DNA of 64,000 nt, taken from the NCBI RefSeq assembly GCF_004339085.1, contig NZ_SMFX01000001.1:310001-374000 (forward strand), written 5' to 3'. Position 1 is the first letter of the stretch. Each line of letters opens with the position of its first letter. Source of the DNA: Thiogranum longum (GTDB lineage: Bacteria > Pseudomonadota > Gammaproteobacteria > DSM-19610). The notes under the pieces were generated by a model that had not been told where the DNA came from, ran no database searches, and saw only the letters and a list, made by a program, of their open reading frames with translations. Shown here piece after piece: positions 50,423 through 60,435 of this stretch. Both the position numbers and the translations under genes were made by a program.

Positions 50423-51460
50423 ATGGATATTGCTGAGTTACTCGCCTTTAGCGTTAAGAATAACGCATCCGATTTACACATTTCCGCGGGCCTGCCGCCC
50501 ATGATACGCGTCGATGGCGATATTCGCCGGATCAACGTACCTGCACTGGATCACAAGACCGTGCACAGCCTGATCTACGACATCATGAACGACAAGCAGC
50601 GCAAGGATTTCGAGGAATTCCTGGAGACGGATTTCTCTTTCGAAATCCCCAACCTGGCGCGTTTCCGTGTCAATGCATTCAACCATAATCGTGGCGCAGG
50701 CGGGGTATTTCGTACTATCCCCTCGACCATTCTCTCGCTCGAAGAGCTGGGTGCCCCCATGAGCTTCAAGGATATCGCTGACCAGCCACGCGGCATCGTG
50801 CTGGTAACCGGACCAACCGGTTCCGGCAAGTCGACCACGCTGGCGGCCATGATGGACCATGTGAACAATGAGCGATTCGAGCACATCCTCACCATCGAGG
50901 ATCCCATCGAGTTTGTGCATGAAAGTAAAAAGTGCCTGGTCAACCAGCGCGAGGTTCATCGAGATACTCACGGTTTCAACGAAGCCCTGCGTTCAGCCCT
51001 GCGTGAAGATCCGGACATTATTCTGGTCGGCGAATTACGCGACCTGGAAACCATACGCCTGGCACTTACCGCGGCCGAAACCGGTCACCTTGTGTTCGGT
51101 ACCCTGCATACCAGTTCTGCAGCCAAAACCATCGACCGTATTATCGATGTGTTCCCGGCGGCCGAGAAGACCATGGTGCGCTCCATGCTTTCCGAATCAC
51201 TGCGTGCGGTCATTTCGCAGACCCTGTTGAAAAAGACCGGTGGCGGACGTGTTGCCGCTCACGAAATCATGATCGGTACACCGGCGATTCGTAACCTGAT
51301 CCGTGAAGACAAGGTGGCGCAGATGTATTCTGCGATCCAGACCGGTCAGGCAGTGGGTATGCAGACACTCGACCAGAATCTTCAGGAACTGGTGCAGCGT
51401 GGCCTGATAAGCCGGCTTGATGCACGTTCCAAGGCCATGAACAAAGAACTCTTTCGCTAA
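50423..51460 (+). CDS. pilT: Type IV pilus retraction ATPase PilT
   Basis: PilT powers pilus retraction and twitching. The 345-residue protein has the PilT opening MDIAELLAFSVKNNASDLHIS, Walker A GPTGSGKSTTLAAM, the Asp box TIEDPIEFVH, Walker B DIILVGELRD, the His box TGHLVFGTLHT and the AIRNLIRE motif specific to PilT. ATG at 50423 follows GGGGAAG; a TTG four codons upstream is less likely. It is divergent from proC. Confidence 0.97.
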   Translation: MDIAELLAFSVKNNASDLHISAGLPPMIRVDGDIRRINVPALDHKTVHSLIYDIMNDKQRKDFEEFLETDFSFEIPNLARFRVNAFNHNRGAGGVFRTIPSTILSLEELGAPMSFKDIADQPRGIVLVTGPTGSGKSTTLAAMMDHVNNERFEHILTIEDPIEFVHESKKCLVNQREVHRDTHGFNEALRSALREDPDIILVGELRDLETIRLALTAAETGHLVFGTLHTSSAAKTIDRIIDVFPAAEKTMVRSMLSESLRAVISQTLLKKTGGGRVAAHEIMIGTPAIRNLIREDKVAQMYSAIQTGQAVGMQTLDQNLQELVQRGLISRLDARSKAMNKELFR

Positions 51461-51471
51461 CGGGGCGCATA

Positions 51472-52587
51472 ATGGATTTTAATTCACTGCTAAAGCTTAT
51501 GGTGCACAAGCAGGCATCCGACTTGTTTATCACGGCTGGTATGCCGCCGAGCATGAAGGTCAATGGACACATCAAGCCGGTCTCGCAGTCGTCACTGACA
51601 CCGGACCAGGCGCGCGAGGTTGTCCTGAGTGTGATGACTGAGGCGCAGCGCAAGGATTTCGACGAAAACCTTGAATGTAACTTTGCCATCAGTGCTGCCG
51701 GTGTCGGTCGTTTTCGCGTCAGTGCGTTTTACCAGCGGAATCATTGCGGCATGGTATTACGTCGGATCGAAACGACCATCCCCACCCTCGATGAGCTGAC
51801 GCTTCCGTCGGTGATCAAGAGCCTGGCCATGACCAAGCGTGGCCTGATTATATTTGTTGGTGCCACGGGTACCGGTAAGTCAACTTCACTGGCATCCATG
51901 ATCGGTTACCGGAATGCCAACAGTACCGGGCATATTATTACCATCGAGGACCCTATCGAATATGTGCATCAGCACAACGGTTGTATCGTAACTCAGCGTG
52001 AAGTGGGTATTGATACTGAATCGTTTGATACTGCGCTGAAGAACACCTTGCGTCAGGCACCTGATGTGATTCTGATTGGCGAGATACGTACCCGCGAAAC
52101 CATGGATCACGCTATTGCGTTCGCCGAGACCGGTCACCTGTGCCTGGCGACACTGCACGCCAATAATGCCAACCAGGCCATGGACCGTATTATCAACTTC
52201 TTCCCGGAAGACCGCCGTGGGCAGTTGTTGATGGATCTGTCGCTGAACCTGAAAGCCATCCTGGCGCAGCAGTTGATACCTACCCCGGACGGCAAGGGGC
52301 GTCGGGTGGCAGTTGAGGTGTTGATCAATACACCCCTGGCATCGGATATGATACGCAAGGGTGAAGTGCACAAGCTCAAGGATCTGATGAAGAGCTCCAA
52401 CCAGCAGGGTATGAAGACCTTTGACCAGGCCCTGTACGAATTGTACCGTGAAGGCCAAATTACCCAGGACGATGCCATCCACTATGCCGATTCGGCCAAC
52501 GAAGTGCGTTTGATGATCAAGCTGAAGGACAGCGAGGTCGAAGCTTCCAGTGCACTGGACGGTGTGACGCTGGTAGAAACACCCTGA
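51472..52587 (+). CDS. pilU: PilT-like ATPase PilU
   Basis: PilU is a PilT-dependent accessory retraction ATPase. The 371-residue protein has MDFNSLLKLMVHKQASDLFIT, Walker A GATGTGKSTSLASM, TIEDPIEYVHQHNGC, DVILIGEIRTRETM and TGHLCLATLHANNANQAMDRI, all typical of PilU. It follows pilT by 11 bases. A hairpin between its stop and the convergent pyrK-like gene probably ends the transcript. Confidence 0.96.
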   Translation: MDFNSLLKLMVHKQASDLFITAGMPPSMKVNGHIKPVSQSSLTPDQAREVVLSVMTEAQRKDFDENLECNFAISAAGVGRFRVSAFYQRNHCGMVLRRIETTIPTLDELTLPSVIKSLAMTKRGLIIFVGATGTGKSTSLASMIGYRNANSTGHIITIEDPIEYVHQHNGCIVTQREVGIDTESFDTALKNTLRQAPDVILIGEIRTRETMDHAIAFAETGHLCLATLHANNANQAMDRIINFFPEDRRGQLLMDLSLNLKAILAQQLIPTPDGKGRRVAVEVLINTPLASDMIRKGEVHKLKDLMKSSNQQGMKTFDQALYELYREGQITQDDAIHYADSANEVRLMIKLKDSEVEASSALDGVTLVETP

Positions 52588-52604
52588 TTTGTTGCTGTCA
52601 GTAG

Positions 52605-52635
52605 CGGGGTGTGGGCGTGTGCTGCCCATGCCCCG
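52605..52635. terminator. Hairpin between pilU and the pyr cluster
   Basis: CGGGG-T-GTGGGC pairs with GCCCAT-G-CCCCG across a seven-base loop, between two convergent genes. The stem is strong but there is no long T-run on either side, so termination is inferred from position. Confidence 0.5.
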
Positions 52636-52649
52636 TTATCGTGTGCGAG

Positions 52650-53522
52650 TCAGAAAACCGTGCTTGCCTCGAATACCGGGCCATCCACACAAACCCGTTT
52701 CATGGCTGCCCCTTCCGGAGTTTGTACCTTGACCACGCAGCCGGCACAGCCTCCGACCGCGCAGGCCATATATTCTTCCAGTGACACCTGGCAGGACAGC
52801 TTGTAGTCATTTGCCAGTTTTGCCACGGCCGCCAGCATCGGGTGAGGGCCGCAGGCATACACACTGATCTGCCTGCGTTGCTCATCATTCTGCTCGTCCA
52901 GCCAGCGGCGTGCCAGGTCTGTGATATAGCCCTCAAAGCAACCGCTATAGCCTTGCAGGCTGGCCAGGCGACTGGCGACACCCCAGTCATCCAGCAGAGG
53001 CATGGCAGCAATCACACCGTCCGGCATGCCGGGAACCATGATCCGGGACGGGCGCCCGGTGAACGGGAAAGGCACTTCAGACCCCATCAGCACCAGTGGC
53101 TGGCTGTCACGGGAGTTTTTCAAATGCTCGGCGAAGAAAACCATTGGCGGGATACCGACACCCCCTCCCAGCAGCAGTGCGCGTGGGCGGGACGGATCGA
53201 AGGTGAAGGGTTTACCGATCGGCCCCAGCAGGCTCAGTGTTTCCCCGGCTTCACGGTTAGCGAGCAGGCGTGTACCACGACCGACGGCCTTGTAGAGAAA
53301 GTCTACCCAGCCTTTTTCTGCATCGACCCGCATGATGGATAACGGCCTGCGCATGGCCAGCATGGGATCACAGCTCAGGTGCGCGAACTGGCCGGGTTGA
53401 GCGAGTGTGGCACATTCCGGTGCTTGCAAGCGCAGGATGTACTGGTCGCCATCGAAAGCCTGGTGTGAGATGACTTCGGCCGCTTCCAGGGCAATGGTTT
53501 CGCGGTGATCAGGGTGTTTCAT
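52650..53522 (-). CDS. PyrK-like dihydroorotate dehydrogenase electron transfer subunit
   Basis: A 290-residue ferredoxin-reductase-type flavoprotein. It has an FAD-binding domain (MRRPLSIMRVD), a NAD-binding domain (LLLGGGVGIPPMVF, YACGPHPMLAAVAK) and a C-terminal 2Fe-2S site CAVGGCAGC followed by VCVDGP. This is the PyrK arrangement, passing electrons from class 1B PyrD to NAD+. No pyrD is adjacent. It overlaps the start of the pyrC-like stop by one base, in one operon with pyrC', pyrB and pyrR. Confidence 0.87.
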   Translation of the reverse strand: MKHPDHRETIALEAAEVISHQAFDGDQYILRLQAPECATLAQPGQFAHLSCDPMLAMRRPLSIMRVDAEKGWVDFLYKAVGRGTRLLANREAGETLSLLGPIGKPFTFDPSRPRALLLGGGVGIPPMVFFAEHLKNSRDSQPLVLMGSEVPFPFTGRPSRIMVPGMPDGVIAAMPLLDDWGVASRLASLQGYSGCFEGYITDLARRWLDEQNDEQRRQISVYACGPHPMLAAVAKLANDYKLSCQVSLEEYMACAVGGCAGCVVKVQTPEGAAMKRVCVDGPVFEASTVF

Positions 53523-54811
53523 CAGGCCTCGCGGGTAAAAATAATCCGGCCATCGCGCAGGGTATAGTGTACCTGTGCAGGCATTTCCCAGCCGTTGAAC
53601 GGCGTATTCTTGCCCTGGCTAAGCAGGTTGTCCGGGGTGATCCGCCAGTGTGCGCCGGCATCAAAAATACAGATATCTGCGACCCGGCCAACACCGAGTT
53701 CGCCACAGGGCAGGTTGAGAATGGCGGCAGGGCCGCAGGTCACGCGGGCGATAGCCTCGCTCAGTGTGAGCTGTTCGTCCTGCGCGAGTTTGAGGGTCAG
53801 CGGTAGCAGGGTGTCGATACCGGATGCCCCTGGCTCGGTAGCCGGGAACGGCGCCAGCTTGGCATCGGCCTCGTGCGGCTGGTGGTCCGAGCAGAGCGCG
53901 CCGAGCGTGCCGTCCCGCAGCCCGGTAATCAGTCCTGCGCGATCATTCTGGGTGCGCAGAGGCGGGATGAAGTGGAAATCGGGATTGAATTCCGAGGCAT
54001 CCAGGTCAGTCAGGTACAGGTATGGGATAGCAGTATCGGCGCTGACCGGCAGGCCATCGAACTGTGCACGCGCCACCATGCGTACTGCACGCTCGGTGGT
54101 GAGCCGGCAAAAGTGGGCGCGCACGCCGGTCTGCTGAATCAGTGCAAGGTCGCGCGCCACGGCGACAGTCTCAGCTGCCTCGGGAATGCCGCGCAGACCA
54201 AGGCGAGTGGATACCTGGCCTTCGTGCAGGCAACCATCAACAGAAAGTGCCGGGTCATCTGCATGCAGGAAGACTGTCAGGTCGAAGGTTGCCGCGTACT
54301 CGAAGGCACGGCGCTCGATCTGTGTCGAGGCCAGGGGTTTCAGTGCATTGCTGACACCGACACAGCCGGCCTGCTTCAATGCCGCCATTTCGCTAAGGTG
54401 TGTTCCCTGGAGGCCGCGCGTCAGGGCGCCCAGCGTGACAACGCGTGTCGCGTCAAGCTGGCTGGCACGGTGACGGATGAGCTCAACCACAGCGGGGGTA
54501 TCGACGACGGGCGTGGTATCGGGCGGGCAGCACAGGGTGGTGATACCGCTGGCGGCTGCGGCGCGGCATTCGCTATCGATAGTTGCTTTGTGTTCCTGGC
54601 CGGGATCACGCAAACGCGCGCACAGGTCAACCAGCCCCGGGATAACGTGCAGGCCGCTGGCTTCCAGCGTGATGTCAGCACTGAAGCCGTCCGGCGCTTC
54701 ACCAATGGCGGCGATACGACTGCCGGCAATATACAGGTCGGTTGTGTCATCGATCCCGTTGGTTGGATCGACCAGGTGCCCGCCACGGATATGGATGTTG
54801 GGCTCAGCCAT
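53522..54811 (-). CDS. Non-catalytic dihydroorotase-like subunit PyrC'
   Basis: A 429-residue amidohydrolase-fold protein of the type I dihydroorotase line. The metal-binding HxH of active enzymes is replaced: the sequence reads [15 protein letters not shown]. That is the pattern of Pseudomonas PyrC' (PyrX), which has no activity but is needed for the dodecameric aspartate carbamoyltransferase. Its neighbour is pyrB, with eight bases of overlap. A true dihydroorotase must be elsewhere. Confidence 0.9.
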   Translation of the reverse strand: MAEPNIHIRGGHLVDPTNGIDDTTDLYIAGSRIAAIGEAPDGFSADITLEASGLHVIPGLVDLCARLRDPGQEHKATIDSECRAAAASGITTLCCPPDTTPVVDTPAVVELIRHRASQLDATRVVTLGALTRGLQGTHLSEMAALKQAGCVGVSNALKPLASTQIERRAFEYAATFDLTVFLHADDPALSVDGCLHEGQVSTRLGLRGIPEAAETVAVARDLALIQQTGVRAHFCRLTTERAVRMVARAQFDGLPVSADTAIPYLYLTDLDASEFNPDFHFIPPLRTQNDRAGLITGLRDGTLGALCSDHQPHEADAKLAPFPATEPGASGIDTLLPLTLKLAQDEQLTLSEAIARVTCGPAAILNLPCGELGVGRVADICIFDAGAHWRITPDNLLSQGKNTPFNGWEMPAQVHYTLRDGRIIFTREA

Positions 54812-55781
54812 GGTTTTCCTGACTGGATACGGGATGCATGGCCATGGACATCACTGCCATTCGGGTGGCAATGCCGTAGGTAACCTGTTCGAGAATCACC
54901 GAGCGTGGTCCGTCAGCCACCTGCGAGTCCATTTCCACACCACGGTTGATGGGGCCGGGGTGCATGACCGTGACATCCGGTTTCGCATTCGTCAGGCGCT
55001 CCCGGGTCAGGCCGTAGAGACGGTAGTATTCGTGCTCGCTTGGCAGCATGGCGCCTTGCATGCGTTCACGTTGCAGGCGCAGCATAATGATTACGTCGGC
55101 ATCACGCAGACCTTCTTGCAGATCATGGAATACCCGTACACCAAGTGATTCCACGTGGGCCGGTATCAGGGTACGTGGTGCCACAACTCGCAGGTCACCC
55201 ACATTTAGCAGGTTGAGTGCATGAATTTGCGAGCGCGCGACGCGTGAATGGGCAATGTCACCGACAATAGCGACTGTCAGGCGGCCAAAGTCGGGGCCTT
55301 TTTCGCGGCGGATCGTGAACATGTCCAGCATGGCCTGGGTCGGGTGCGAATGGCGGCCATCACCGGCATTGATCACACTGACGTGTGGCTGCACGTGGCT
55401 GGCGATGAAGTTTGCAGTGCCGCTGTCGGTATGACGTACCACAAACATATCGATATGCATCGCTTCCAGGTTGCGCAGCGTGTCCAGCAATGTTTCACCT
55501 TTCACGGCACTGGAAGCATTGATATTGATGTTGAGTACATCAGCCGAAAGCCGTTTGGCGGCCAGCTCGAAAGTGGTGCGTGTGCGTGTGCTGGCTTCAA
55601 AAAACAGGTTGACGATGGTTTTGCCGCGCAGCAGCGGAACCTTTTTCACGGATTGCTCGGTAACGCCGGCAAAGGACTCTGCGGTATCGAGGATTTCTGT
55701 CAACAGACCACGGTTCAGTCCTTCGATAGAAAGGAAATGGCGCAGCCTGCCGTCTTCACCAATTTGCAGGTTGGCGCTCAT
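54804..55781 (-). CDS. pyrB: Aspartate carbamoyltransferase catalytic subunit
   Basis: PyrB makes carbamoyl-aspartate, the first committed pyrimidine step. The 325-residue protein has [15 protein letters not shown] for carbamoyl phosphate, [25 protein letters not shown] and [12 protein letters not shown]. Its N-terminal extension and the pyrC' neighbour indicate the class A ATCase of Pseudomonas. No pyrI regulatory gene is present. Confidence 0.97.
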   Translation of the reverse strand: MSANLQIGEDGRLRHFLSIEGLNRGLLTEILDTAESFAGVTEQSVKKVPLLRGKTIVNLFFEASTRTRTTFELAAKRLSADVLNININASSAVKGETLLDTLRNLEAMHIDMFVVRHTDSGTANFIASHVQPHVSVINAGDGRHSHPTQAMLDMFTIRREKGPDFGRLTVAIVGDIAHSRVARSQIHALNLLNVGDLRVVAPRTLIPAHVESLGVRVFHDLQEGLRDADVIIMLRLQRERMQGAMLPSEHEYYRLYGLTRERLTNAKPDVTVMHPGPINRGVEMDSQVADGPRSVILEQVTYGIATRMAVMSMAMHPVSSQENHG

Positions 55782-56278
55782 GGTGCGCGTTTAACCTCCA
55801 GTTGCAGTGGTTCCGGACCGGTCAGTTTGACGTGATCCTGTTCACCGAGTTCCATGTGCTGCCCTGTGACAGCGGCTTCTATCGGGAGTTCGCGACCGTC
55901 GCGCTCGACCAGCACGGCGAGTGTAATTGAGGCCGGGCGGCCGTAATCGAACAGTTCATTCATGGCGGCGCGAATGGTGCGCCCGGTGTGCAGTACGTCA
56001 TCAACAAGAATAATGTGCCTGTCATCGACGGAAAAAGGCAGTTGCGAGGGACGAACCTGCGGGTTCATTCCGATACGGGTGAAATCGTCCCGGTAGAAAG
56101 AGATGTCCAGTTCGCCGAGCGGTTCCCTGATGTCCAGCAGCGGGTACAGTTGTTGTGCGACCCAGACACCGCCAGTATGAATTCCGACCATGGCGGTCTG
56201 CTCGTCGATCAGCACGCGCTCACGCAGTTCGTCGGCCATGTTGCCGATCAGGGCTGAAATATCGCTTGTTTTGTTCAA
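55778..56278 (-). CDS. pyrR: PyrR-like uracil phosphoribosyltransferase/regulator
   Basis: A 166-residue phosphoribosyltransferase with the PRPP motif [21 protein letters not shown] and the [20 protein letters not shown] region typical of PyrR. In Gram-positives PyrR controls attenuation of pyr mRNA; in gammaproteobacteria it may act as regulator or only as enzyme. The start is inferred as TTG at 56278, overlapping the ruvX stop (TTGA), which gives the family length; no ATG fits, and the longer reading runs through ruvX. The stop overlaps the pyrB start. Confidence 0.88.
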   Translation of the reverse strand: MNKTSDISALIGNMADELRERVLIDEQTAMVGIHTGGVWVAQQLYPLLDIREPLGELDISFYRDDFTRIGMNPQVRPSQLPFSVDDRHIILVDDVLHTGRTIRAAMNELFDYGRPASITLAVLVERDGRELPIEAAVTGQHMELGEQDHVKLTGPEPLQLEVKRAP

Positions 56279-56700
56279 TCGTTTGGCTCTTGCTGTAACC
56301 AGTCCTGCAGAATGACCTGTGCGGACATCGCGTCGATGTCTGTGTTTGCCTGCTCGCGCGCACTGAGCCTGTTTTCCACCACCCACGAGCTGAGTCTTTC
56401 TTCCGCCTGGTGTACCGGCAGGCGGAAGCGGCCTTCAAGCTGGCGACAAAAGCGTTTGGCCGCGTGGGTCATGTCCTGCTCGGCGCCATCCATATGATAC
56501 GGGATTCCGACCACCAGTGCGCCCGGTTTCCATTCCTCTATCAGGTGACTCACTGCAGCCCAGTCCGGTTTGCCGTCGCGTGCGCGGACAGTGGTCAGTG
56601 GTGTTGCCGACCGCGTCAGCCGCTGGCCAACGGCGACACCGATACGCCGGCGTCCGTAGTCGAAGCCGAGCAGGGGTTGGCTGGCTTCACTCTCCGGCAT
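56275..56700 (-). CDS. ruvX: Holliday junction resolvase-like YqgF/RuvX
   Basis: A 141-residue RNase H-fold protein: [35 protein letters not shown], and [12 protein letters not shown], ending with [15 protein letters not shown]. In E. coli YqgF takes part in 16S rRNA 5' end maturation; the resolvase function is inferred from fold. It touches both neighbours, yqgE upstream and pyrR downstream. Confidence 0.95.
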   Translation of the reverse strand: MPESEASQPLLGFDYGRRRIGVAVGQRLTRSATPLTTVRARDGKPDWAAVSHLIEEWKPGALVVGIPYHMDGAEQDMTHAAKRFCRQLEGRFRLPVHQAEERLSSWVVENRLSAREQANTDIDAMSAQVILQDWLQQEPND

Positions 56701-57260
56701 CAGGCGTGACCGGTATCTCCGGAAAGCAGGTCGAGATCCACGCCAAGTGATGCAGCCGCAGCTTTCCAGCGCTCATCATCCGGTTTGTTAAACAGAATGT
56801 CAGGGTCGGCAGGCCCGCTGAGCCAGGCATTGTCGGCCAGTTCCTGCTCCAGCTGGCCGGCGCCCCAGCCTGCGTATCCCAGTGTGACAAGTATCTTTTC
56901 AGGGCCTTCGTCGTGCGCAATTGCCTGCAGAATATCCAGTGATGAGGTGACACCAATACGGTCGGTGACCTGCATGGTGGCTTCCCACTCGCCCAGTGGA
57001 CTGTGCAGTACGAAGCCGCGCTCCTGCTGGACCGGGCCGCCGAGGTAGATGGGGATGTGTCGTGCCTCGACAGAGGCATCCCTGATTTCAATGTGCTCCA
57101 GGATTTCGCCGAGTTGCATATTCATTGGCCGGTTAATAACCAGCCCCATGGCGCCTTCTTCGTTGTGTTCGCAAATGTAGGTGACGGAATGGAAGAAATT
57201 GGGGTCTTCCAACCCTGGCATGGCAATCAGAAACTGGTTGGTGAGGAGCGATCCAGTCAT
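56700..57260 (-). CDS. YqgE/AlgH family protein
   Basis: A 186-residue protein with the family's sequence LTNQFLIAMPGLEDPNFFHSV, EGAMGLVINRP, LGGPVQQERGFVLHS and LGYAGWGAGQLEQEL. The family is annotated as a transcriptional regulator (AlgH) but the structure suggests another role. It starts the operon yqgE-ruvX-pyrR-pyrB-pyrC'-pyrK. Confidence 0.95.
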   Translation of the reverse strand: MTGSLLTNQFLIAMPGLEDPNFFHSVTYICEHNEEGAMGLVINRPMNMQLGEILEHIEIRDASVEARHIPIYLGGPVQQERGFVLHSPLGEWEATMQVTDRIGVTSSLDILQAIAHDEGPEKILVTLGYAGWGAGQLEQELADNAWLSGPADPDILFNKPDDERWKAAAASLGVDLDLLSGDTGHA

Positions 57261-57318
57261 ACCGCTAGTATCCTGTAGCGAACCACAGAGTACAAGTGAT
57301 GGTGTGTCGCGAACGAGA

Positions 57319-58194
57319 TCAGGGCCGTGTGGTGAGCTTGTTGCTGCTGGAAAAGATCCAGGTGCGGGTTATGTAGAGAATGTCGTTGTCCTTGCGGATA
57401 TTTTCCGGAAATGGAGCGAAGGGTGCTGCGAGTTTAACGATGCGTACTGCGGCATCATCGAGGATTTTGTGCCCGGACGGCTTCAGTATGGTTATGTTGC
57501 GCACACTGCCATCCGGGTAGACAGCCACCTCAACCATCAATTTCCCGGACATGCCCTGGCGGCGGGCGGCATCGGGGTAGTTGAGCTGGCCAACCCGCTC
57601 TACCTTGTGCACCCAGTCGCGCATATAGCTGGCGTAGCGGGCTTCCCGGGTACTTGCAGTAATGTAGGCGCCGGCCAGGCGTTTCGAATAAACCAGCGCA
57701 TTTTGCTGGATACTCTCATTCAGTGAGAGCATTTCCTTGCTGCGGTTAATAATGTCTGCAGCATTGGGCCGCTCCTGTTTTTCCTGTGGATCGCGGCTGT
57801 CCGGTGTCTTGCGAATGTTGTTATCGCTGGTGAGCAGGCGTGTTTTCTCAGGCTGTTTTTCCGGGCTGGCAGCAGTTTTTACCTGTGCCTGCATCTGCTG
57901 GCGGACCTTGACCTTCTCTGTAGTATTGCCGGCGCCCTGCTGGCTGGACTCGGCAAGGTAATCGTAGTCTTCCGGTGGTAGTTCCTTGCCGGGATTGACC
58001 ACGGTAATGTCCAGTGTCGGCAGGTAGTCATCCTGCGAGTCGCGATCAAAGGCATCAAAACTGATGCCCAGGATAATCAGTGCATGAAAGGCGGTGGCGA
58101 CAAACAGGGTCAATGCCAGCCGATCAGTCGTCGGCGCTTCGAGTGCCGGTTGGTCCAGGGTTGTCATGATTTTGCTGTGCTGGTGTTCATGCAT
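57319..58194 (-). CDS. TonB-like energy transducer
   Basis: A 291-residue protein with one N-terminal helix (about residues 28-46), a polar periplasmic linker rich in Glu, Lys and Gln but not in proline, and a C-terminal TonB domain (YPDAARRQGMSGKLMVEVAVYPDGSVRNI). It should couple the ExbBD proton channel to an outer-membrane receptor. No exbBD is adjacent. The gene lies beside gshB-apbE as in Pseudomonas tonB3-like loci linked to twitching. ATG at 58194 or 58167 are both possible. Confidence 0.85.
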   Translation of the reverse strand: MHEHQHSKIMTTLDQPALEAPTTDRLALTLFVATAFHALIILGISFDAFDRDSQDDYLPTLDITVVNPGKELPPEDYDYLAESSQQGAGNTTEKVKVRQQMQAQVKTAASPEKQPEKTRLLTSDNNIRKTPDSRDPQEKQERPNAADIINRSKEMLSLNESIQQNALVYSKRLAGAYITASTREARYASYMRDWVHKVERVGQLNYPDAARRQGMSGKLMVEVAVYPDGSVRNITILKPSGHKILDDAAVRIVKLAAPFAPFPENIRKDNDILYITRTWIFSSSNKLTTRP

Positions 58195-58228
58195 CGCAGT
58201 ATGCAGTATTCATACCGGTGTGTCCCGG

Positions 58229-59272
58229 TCAGTGTTTTAACGAAACGACCCTGACAGACTTCCACGCCGGATCGAATACAATCTGTTTTGCCAGCCGTGG
58301 TGTAACCCACGCAACGTCCTGATCGTCTATACGCAGTACATCGGTGACGCCCATATTGACCGCAACTGATTGCCAGTGTTCCGCGCCGGCGATCAGCAGT
58401 GCAGTAGCGGCAGCATCAGCCAGTGCCGGGTCGTCGGCAATTACAGTTACCGAGCGGGTAGCGGTAGCCGGGTAGCCGCTGCGTGGGTCAAGGATATGGT
58501 GGTAGCGCCGGCCCTGGTAAATATAATAGCGTTCGTAATCACCGGAGGTGAAGACACAGGCAGCACCCTGTAATTCCAGCGTGGCGAGAGTCCCTGTATT
58601 GCGCGGGTGGCGGATACCGATGCGCCAGGGCTTGTTGCCGCCACGATTTCCACGCAGACAAAGATCACCGCCGGCATTGATAATCAGGTTGTGGATGCCC
58701 CGACCTTCCAGTAGTTCCACGGCCTTGCCGACAGAGTAGCCCTTGGCAAACCCGCCAAAATCCAGTCGAACATGCGGGTTTTGGCTACTGACAATATTAC
58801 CGTCAATGGTGAGCTGAAGGCTTGACGGCTTGTGTGATAGCCACGCGTTTATCCGCTGTGGTGAAGGTGGAGGCCCTTCAGGCTCGTCCTGCTGGAAGCC
58901 CCACAACGCCAACAGTTCACCAATCGCCGGGTTGAACAGACCGCCGCTCAGGCGCTCAAAGTTTTGCCCCATGCGAATCAATTTCACAATGGAGCTGTCG
59001 GTTTGCCAGGATTTACCGGCGGCGATGGCATTATTCAGATCGTCGAGGGCGCCGCGTTGCCAGGCGTGCCAGTCGCGGTGTTGTTGCTGATACATCGCGT
59101 CTACAGCCTGCACGGCAGCGCGCGACTGTGCCGCATCGACACCCTGTGTTGTGATGTCGATCAGTGTGCCAAAGGCAAATAATTGCTGCCGGTAGACGAC
59201 CTCCGGCTGTGGTTGACAAGCGGTTGCCAGCAGCAGCGCCAGAGCCAGAAAAGAAACAGCGCGTATGCTCAA
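58229..59272 (-). CDS. apbE: FAD:protein FMN transferase (ApbE lipoprotein)
   Basis: ApbE covalently attaches FMN to threonine residues of proteins such as NqrB, NqrC and RnfG in the periplasm. The 347-residue protein has a lipoprotein signal (LLLATAC), the AFGTLIDI motif, a DFGGFAKGYSVG FAD site and HHILDPRSGYPA. The start is TTG at 59272, overlapping the gshB stop (TTGA), so it is coupled to gshB. No nqr or rnf gene is in the window. Confidence 0.93.
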   Translation of the reverse strand: MSIRAVSFLALALLLATACQPQPEVVYRQQLFAFGTLIDITTQGVDAAQSRAAVQAVDAMYQQQHRDWHAWQRGALDDLNNAIAAGKSWQTDSSIVKLIRMGQNFERLSGGLFNPAIGELLALWGFQQDEPEGPPPSPQRINAWLSHKPSSLQLTIDGNIVSSQNPHVRLDFGGFAKGYSVGKAVELLEGRGIHNLIINAGGDLCLRGNRGGNKPWRIGIRHPRNTGTLATLELQGAACVFTSGDYERYYIYQGRRYHHILDPRSGYPATATRSVTVIADDPALADAAATALLIAGAEHWQSVAVNMGVTDVLRIDDQDVAWVTPRLAKQIVFDPAWKSVRVVSLKH

Positions 59273-60225
59273 TGGCGTGCGTTTAGCTGATTTTCGATAG
59301 CGTCCATCAGCTCAGAGGCGATATCCAGCCCGTAGATCGAATCCAGCTCGCGGATACAGGTTGGGCTGGTGACATTGATTTCTGTCAGGTAGTCACCAAT
59401 GACGTCAAGGCCGACAAACATCAGGCCACGTCGACGCAGTTCAGGCCCGACCTGTGCACAGATCCAGCGGTCGCGCTCGCCAAGCGCCACACCCTCGCCA
59501 CGCCCGCCGGCGGCCAGATTTCCGCGGGTCTCGCCTTTCGCCGGGATACGCGCAAGTGCCCAGGGCACAGGCTCGCCATCAATCATCAGAATGCGCTTGT
59601 CGCCGGCGCTGATCTCGGAAATGAATTTTTGCGCCATGGCAGTTCGCTGGCCCAGCTTGGTGAGGGTTTCCAGAATGACGCTGATATTGGGGTCTTCGCG
59701 GGTTACCCGGAAAATCGACGCACCACCCATGCCATCAAGGGGTTTCAGAATGATATCCCCATGCTCATCGAGAAAGCCGCGCAGTCGGGATGGTTTCCGA
59801 CTGACCAGGCTGGGCGCGCAGCATTGCGGAAACCAGCCAGTAAACAGCTTTTCGTTACAATTTCGCAGCGAATCGGCGCGATTTACGACAAGAACGCCAT
59901 GCTCTGCGGCCAGTTCAAGTAAGTAGGTGGTGTACAGGAACTCCATGTTCAGGGGGGGATCCTTGCGCATCAGTACGACATCCAGAGAGCTGACAGGCTG
60001 ATCTGCCATATCTGACAGTTCGAACCAGTCGTGGTCGCGGTCAAAAACCTGCAGTGATTGCATGCTGGCGGAAACCTGGCCGTCGTGCTGGTACAGGTCA
60101 GATTGTTCCATGTAAAAAAGCTGCCAGCCGCGTCGTTGTGCGGCCAGTAACATCGCGAAGCTGCTGTCTTTATACGTTTTGATGGACTGGATCGGGTCCA
60201 TCACGATGCCCAGGCGGATCGTCAT
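59269..60225 (-). CDS. gshB: Glutathione synthetase
   Basis: GshB joins gamma-glutamylcysteine and glycine. The 318-residue ATP-grasp enzyme has GIVMDPIQSIKTYKDSSFAML, LRKDPPLNMEFLYTTYLLE, DIILKPLDGMGGASIFRV and NVTSPTCIRELD. AGGA precedes the ATG. It is divergent from pilG, with about 210 bases between them; I see no clear promoter there. GGT, which degrades glutathione, is also in the window. Confidence 0.97.
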   Translation of the reverse strand: MTIRLGIVMDPIQSIKTYKDSSFAMLLAAQRRGWQLFYMEQSDLYQHDGQVSASMQSLQVFDRDHDWFELSDMADQPVSSLDVVLMRKDPPLNMEFLYTTYLLELAAEHGVLVVNRADSLRNCNEKLFTGWFPQCCAPSLVSRKPSRLRGFLDEHGDIILKPLDGMGGASIFRVTREDPNISVILETLTKLGQRTAMAQKFISEISAGDKRILMIDGEPVPWALARIPAKGETRGNLAAGGRGEGVALGERDRWICAQVGPELRRRGLMFVGLDVIGDYLTEINVTSPTCIRELDSIYGLDIASELMDAIENQLNARH

Positions 60226-60435
60226 CGGGGTTCCTGCTGCGATCTGATCAATCGCTCAGATTGTGAACGGATTCAGGTTTGTAAAGTTTACTTGGCAATG
60301 GACGATAGATGCCAGTAGCCGCGATTGTATCGTAATTATGTCGGCAAATCGGTCGCTTGGAGCTTGTTGCGCATCACCAGAGGGAGGCGCAGGCGATAAA
60401 CCGGGCGAAGTATAGAAGCGCAAGGTGGGAGTCGT

